Assembly: GCA_937920255.1 (NCBI GenBank)
Contig: CALDSL010000424.1
Span: 1-7,612, forward strand
DNA: 7,612 nucleotides
Direction of reading: 5' to 3'
From: an uncultured Anaerolineaceae bacterium
GTDB lineage: Bacteria > Chloroflexota > Anaerolineae > Anaerolineales > Anaerolineaceae
In this document: positions 4,856 to 7,612 of the stretch, piece by piece
Layout of the letters: every line of letters starts with the position of its first letter
How positions within the stretch are numbered: position 1 is the stretch's first letter
Program-made: the position numbers and the translations under genes
Notes under the pieces: model-generated
Databases searched by the model: none
Seen by the model: only the letters and a program-made list of their open reading frames with translations
Told to the model about the DNA's origin: nothing

Positions 4856-5887
4856 ATGCGTAAAGAAGTCGTCCTCATCACTGGAGCTAATGGCGAGATC
4901 GGACACGGGCTGATTACCCATCTGGGGCAACGCGGCGTTATTGAAATCGTCGCCCTGGATGTGCAGCCCCTGGATGAGAGCCTCTCCCATTACTGCACGC
5001 GCTTTATTCAGGGAGACATTCTGGACAACATGTTACTCGGCCGGCTGGTGGCGGAGTACGAAATCCGCAGCATCTACCACCTGGCATCCATCCTATCGAC
5101 CAAAGCCGAATACAACCCGGAGACGGCGCACAAGGTCAACGTGGAAGGCACGCTCAACCTGCTGCGCCTTGCTGTCGAGCAGGCTTCCTGGCAGGGCCGC
5201 CCGGTGAAATTCATCTACCCCAGTTCCATCGCGGCCTACGGACTGCCCTCGCTGGAGGTGAAGAATGCCGCCGGGAAGGTCAAGGAAGATGAATATTTGC
5301 AGCCAACCACCATGTACGGCTGCAACAAGCTCTACTGCGAACACCTTGGGCGCTACTACACCTTCTATTACCGCCAGCTCGCGGCCGACCGGCTGAAGAA
5401 CAGTGTCGATTTTCGCGGGCTGCGCTTCCCGGGCCTGATTTCAGCCGAAACGCTGCCAACCGGCGGCACCAGCGATTACGGCCCTGAAATGCTGCACGCC
5501 GCCGCGCAGGGCAAGCAGTACGCCTGTTTTGTGCGCCCCGATGCCACGCTTCCGTTTATGGTCATGCCAGATGCGATCAAATCGCTGCTGGATTTGGAAT
5601 CCGCGCCGCGTGAAAGCCTCAGCCGGCTGATTTACAATGTGACCAGCTTCTCACTGACCGCGCAGGAAATCTACGAGATCGCCCTGCGCTCCTTCCCTGG
5701 CTGCAGTATCACCTTCCAGCCGCACCAGGCACGCCAGGCGATTGTCGACACCTGGCCGGCGGATATTGATGACAACGCTGCGCGCCACGACTGGGGCTGG
5801 TCACCGGAATACGACGTAAACCGCTCGTTTGACGGTTTCCTGATCCCCGCCATCCAGAAGCGCTACGCCAAAGCCATCGCCGATTAG
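4856..5887 (+). CDS. tdh: L-threonine 3-dehydrogenase, SDR/epimerase-like type
   Basis: Oxidises L-threonine to 2-amino-3-oxobutyrate with NAD+ (EC 1.1.1.103); Kbl normally then yields glycine and acetyl-CoA, but kbl is not in this window. The 343-residue protein is an extended short-chain dehydrogenase: NAD-binding LITGANGEIGHG (7-18, glycines 10, 13, 16), D35 ending strand 2 (NAD ribose contact), PSSIAAYG with S123/S124, and the catalytic TTMYGCNK (Y154, K158). What separates it from UDP-sugar epimerases is the C-terminal half: RGLRFPGLIS, PTGGTSDYG (201-209), LPFMVMPDAI, and RQAIVDTWPADIDDNAARHD followed by WGW (293-315), a hallmark of SDR-type threonine dehydrogenases such as those of Flavobacterium and animal mitochondria. 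It is unrelated to the zinc-dependent E. coli Tdh. It has its own promoter and is followed by an unknown gene 19 nt downstream. A specificity shift to another hydroxy-amino acid cannot be excluded. Confidence 0.88.
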   Translation: MRKEVVLITGANGEIGHGLITHLGQRGVIEIVALDVQPLDESLSHYCTRFIQGDILDNMLLGRLVAEYEIRSIYHLASILSTKAEYNPETAHKVNVEGTLNLLRLAVEQASWQGRPVKFIYPSSIAAYGLPSLEVKNAAGKVKEDEYLQPTTMYGCNKLYCEHLGRYYTFYYRQLAADRLKNSVDFRGLRFPGLISAETLPTGGTSDYGPEMLHAAAQGKQYACFVRPDATLPFMVMPDAIKSLLDLESAPRESLSRLIYNVTSFSLTAQEIYEIALRSFPGCSITFQPHQARQAIVDTWPADIDDNAARHDWGWSPEYDVNRSFDGFLIPAIQKRYAKAIAD

Positions 5888-5906
5888 ACGGCACAATGAG
5901 AATGCC

Positions 5907-6455
5907 ATGAACCCAGCCACACCCCAATTCAAGATCAATGCCAGTACCGGGGAAAAGATCGTGCCGGTGATGATCTACACGGCCACCTCGGTGATATGGG
6001 GCGAACTGTATGTGAAAGAAATTGTGCGGGTCAGTACCTGGCTGCGTACGAACACCGCCCCGGATGCCTTCGCGGTGTATAACGCCAAGGTGATGGCGGT
6101 GGGCGCTGCCGCGCTAAAAGCGGTTTCGTTCCAGGAAACGCATGTGCTGGCACCCTATATCAACGCGTATCACATCCTGCCGCCTGCTTTCGACCCGCTG
6201 GATTATGACCCCACCGAACCGAACCGCAAAATGGAACCGATGTCGGCGCTTGTGGGCTCGTTTCGTATGGACGCCCGCATGCGCATGGCCACCAGCGCCG
6301 ATCTTCGGCGCTATCTGGAATTCACGCGCGAGACGTTCACGCCATTGTATGACGTGGAAATCAGCAACGTGATCCAGCCCAACCTGGCGCCCATGAAAGT
6401 ACCATTCGTGCTCGTGCGCCAGGCGACGACGATTTTCTCCAGCCGGACGGTCTAG
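5907..6455 (+). CDS. uncharacterised protein with two similar domains
   Basis: I do not recognise a named family. The 182-residue protein has no signal peptide or membrane helix and looks cytosolic. It appears to consist of two related halves (about 29-93 and 115-180) joined by a proline-rich linker (94-113). Both halves run: glycine, alternating hydrophobics, R[VM]x(1,2)T, a short helix with LR, then a strand [VL]Y[ND][AV][KE][VI] (V57-V62 and L147-I152), and finally a hydrophobic strand (VLAPYINAYHILP and VPFVLVRQATTIF). This pattern recalls small beta-rich domains common in Chloroflexota, but that is an impression. The start ATG has only a weak GAG (5898-5900) before it. It lies 19 nt after tdh and shares its terminator, so the two are co-transcribed; a regulatory or accessory role is conceivable but unsupported. 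Confidence 0.8.
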   Translation: MNPATPQFKINASTGEKIVPVMIYTATSVIWGELYVKEIVRVSTWLRTNTAPDAFAVYNAKVMAVGAAALKAVSFQETHVLAPYINAYHILPPAFDPLDYDPTEPNRKMEPMSALVGSFRMDARMRMATSADLRRYLEFTRETFTPLYDVEISNVIQPNLAPMKVPFVLVRQATTIFSSRTV

Positions 6456-6471
6456 GAATCCGTCATCATAC

Positions 6472-6504
6472 ATACGACGAGGCCGCTCGGCCTCGTCGTA
6501 TTTT
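6472..6504 (+). terminator. rho-independent terminator after the tdh unit
   Basis: A perfect 13-bp GC-rich stem (6472-6484 with 6489-6501; core ACGACGAGGCC and GGCCTCGTCGT) with a 4-nt loop GCTC and a T run TTTT at 6501-6504. It starts 17 nt after the stop of the 182-residue protein and separates this unit from htpG. Confidence 0.88.
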
Positions 6505-6548
6505 GCCTGCGGTTCCCCCATTTTTACGGTGTATTAACAATTTTACGC

Positions 6549-6554
6549 TATGAT
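6549..6554 (+). promoter_or_regulatory. -10 box of the htpG promoter
   Basis: TATGAT (five of six bases) 34 nt before the htpG ATG and 45 nt after the terminator of the preceding unit, in an AT-rich stretch. No good -35 is found at 16-18 nt (a TTTACG lies 20 nt away), so an activator or another sigma factor may be involved. I see no CIRCE inverted repeat (TTAGCACTC-N9-GAGTGCTAA), so HrcA control is not indicated. Confidence 0.45.
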
Positions 6555-6588
6555 TAACCGCGGAAACCTTACTGCATGGAGAGAGAGC

Positions 6589-7612
6589 ATGAGCACGCAA
6601 GAACCCCAGGAACAAACCCGTACGATTCCATTCAAAGCTGAAACCAACCAGTTACTCGATATCCTCATCCATTCCCTGTACAGCGAACGCGAAGTCTTTT
6701 TGCGCGAGCTGATTTCCAACGCATCCGACGCGCTGACGCGCATGGACTTTACCCTGCTCACCAACCGCGATGTGCTCCAATCGCCGGACGAGCTGGCCAT
6801 CCACATCACCACCGACCCCGAGCAGGGTACGCTCACCATCCGCGATAACGGCGTCGGCATGACCGCCGATGAGCTGGTGGAAAACCTGGGCACGATCGCG
6901 CATTCAGGCGCGCGCGCCTTCATCCAGGCTGCCAGGGAAAGCAAGGGCAATATAGCCAACATCATCGGCCAGTTTGGCGTGGGTTTCTATTCGGCCTTTA
7001 TGGTGGCGGAATGGATTCGGGTCACCTCGCGTTCGTACCTCCCCGAAGCCGAAGCCGCATCCTGGTATTCCACCGGTAATGACTCGTACCAGGTTTCCCC
7101 ATCCGAAAAAGCTGAGCGCGGTACCACGGTAGAAATCAAGCTCAAAGAAGATGCGCGCGAATTCGCGCAGATCGACAGGCTGCGGCAGGCGATCAAGAAG
7201 CACTCCGATTACGTGCCCTTCCCGATCTACCTCGGGCCGGAGAATGCGCAGGCCAATCAGCTCGCCGCACTGTGGCGCGAGCCGCCGCGAAAAGTGGCCG
7301 CGGAAAAATACCACGAATTCTACAAGCAGCTTACCCTCGACCCCAGCGAACCGCTTGCCTACGCGCACATGAACGTGGATGCGCCGGTGCAGATGTACGC
7401 TTTGCTGTACGTGCCGCCGGATCCCGAACGTGGAATTCTATCGCTGCGCAAGCAGGATGGGTTGAAACTGTACGTGCGGAAGATATTGATCCAGGAATAT
7501 TCCACCGACCTGCTGCCCGAGTATTTCCAGTTTGTCGAGGGCGTGGTCGATTCGGAGGATCTACCGCTCAACGTCAGCCGTGAAACGATGCAGTCCAACA
7601 GCGTGATGGCGC
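6589..7612 (+). CDS. htpG: molecular chaperone HtpG (Hsp90 family), 3' end outside window
   Basis: ATP-dependent cytosolic chaperone, bacterial Hsp90. The first 341 codons are present without a stop; the family is usually 610-640 residues, so roughly the C-terminal half is outside the window, not a broken gene. The GHKL/Bergerat ATP site is complete: ELISNASDAL (40-49, N44), IRDNGVGM (84-91, D86), GTIAHSG just after it, IGQFGVGFYSAF (126-137) and GTTVEIKL (178-185). The middle domain shows EFYKQLT, a strand region ending in ALLYVPP, LKLYVRKILI, and LPLNVSRETMQ (325-335), whose R331 is the arginine that contacts the ATP gamma phosphate in Hsp90. The N-terminus has a short extra tail (MSTQEPQEQ) before the usual IPFKAE start. 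The ATG follows GGAG (6578-6581) with a 7-nt spacer. Confidence 0.97.
   Translation, partial: MSTQEPQEQTRTIPFKAETNQLLDILIHSLYSEREVFLRELISNASDALTRMDFTLLTNRDVLQSPDELAIHITTDPEQGTLTIRDNGVGMTADELVENLGTIAHSGARAFIQAARESKGNIANIIGQFGVGFYSAFMVAEWIRVTSRSYLPEAEAASWYSTGNDSYQVSPSEKAERGTTVEIKLKEDAREFAQIDRLRQAIKKHSDYVPFPIYLGPENAQANQLAALWREPPRKVAAEKYHEFYKQLTLDPSEPLAYAHMNVDAPVQMYALLYVPPDPERGILSLRKQDGLKLYVRKILIQEYSTDLLPEYFQFVEGVVDSEDLPLNVSRETMQSNSVMA

Noticed and set aside
5896..5910. Four-codon minicistron (ATG AGA ATG CCA TGA) overlapping the start of the 182-residue gene
   Set aside because: The ATGA overlap could give coupling, but such a short frame is easily due to chance and has no ribosome binding site of its own.
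6456..6588. CIRCE or other heat-shock operator before htpG
   Set aside because: No TTAGCACTC/GAGTGCTAA repeat is present; only the upstream unit's terminator and a simple -10 box are seen.

Overview
The window reads as the end of a metagenomic or draft contig from a moderately GC-rich bacterium. My best guess is Chloroflexota, class Anaerolineae. That rests on the overall gene style: separate short secD and secF genes, a stand-alone SpoIIE-type phosphatase, a short-chain-type threonine dehydrogenase, and a conserved-looking two-repeat protein I cannot name. No rRNA or taxon-defining marker is present, so the assignment is an inference. The first 48 bases are not genomic: they match the Illumina index-side adapter, including an 8-base index. 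Genomic sequence starts at about base 49.

Layout. Bases 49-94 are a short 3' flank of rpmF. rpmF (ribosomal protein L32, zinc-ribbon type) lies at 95-289 on the minus strand. Bases 290-407 form a divergent promoter region: a strong minus-strand promoter for rpmF and, back to back with it, a TATAAT box just upstream of a plus-strand class I methyltransferase (408-1064). Next come a SpoIIE/PP2C-type Ser/Thr phosphatase (1108-1830) and a very small P-loop kinase-like protein (1901-2278). None of these three plus-strand genes has a recognisable Shine-Dalgarno sequence. The first two have a -10 box so close to the ATG that leaderless transcripts are likely.

The central block is secD (2375-3718) and secF (3730-4650), with their own TATAAT box, a leader hairpin, good ribosome binding sites, and a 13-bp hairpin terminator at 4675-4713. 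After it, a second unit carries an NAD-dependent L-threonine 3-dehydrogenase (4856-5887) and, 19 nt downstream, an unrecognised 182-residue protein that looks like two copies of one domain (5907-6455). A GC-rich perfect hairpin with a short T tract closes this unit. Finally htpG (Hsp90 chaperone) begins at 6589 and runs off the right edge after 341 codons.

How the genes fit together. rpmF serves translation, secDF serves protein export and membrane insertion, and htpG serves protein folding: housekeeping functions each under their own promoter. Threonine dehydrogenase starts threonine breakdown to glycine and acetyl-CoA; its usual partner kbl is not here. The phosphatase suggests a Ser/Thr partner-switching pathway whose kinase and antagonist are not in the window. 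No gene-free stretch exceeds 300 bases; the longest (4651-4855) holds a terminator and a promoter. I saw no mobile elements, CRISPR arrays, tRNA or rRNA. I do not see a convincing new multi-gene system. The most interesting items are the SD-less and probably leaderless gene group, the minimal P-loop protein, the duplicated-domain protein and the adapter at the contig end.
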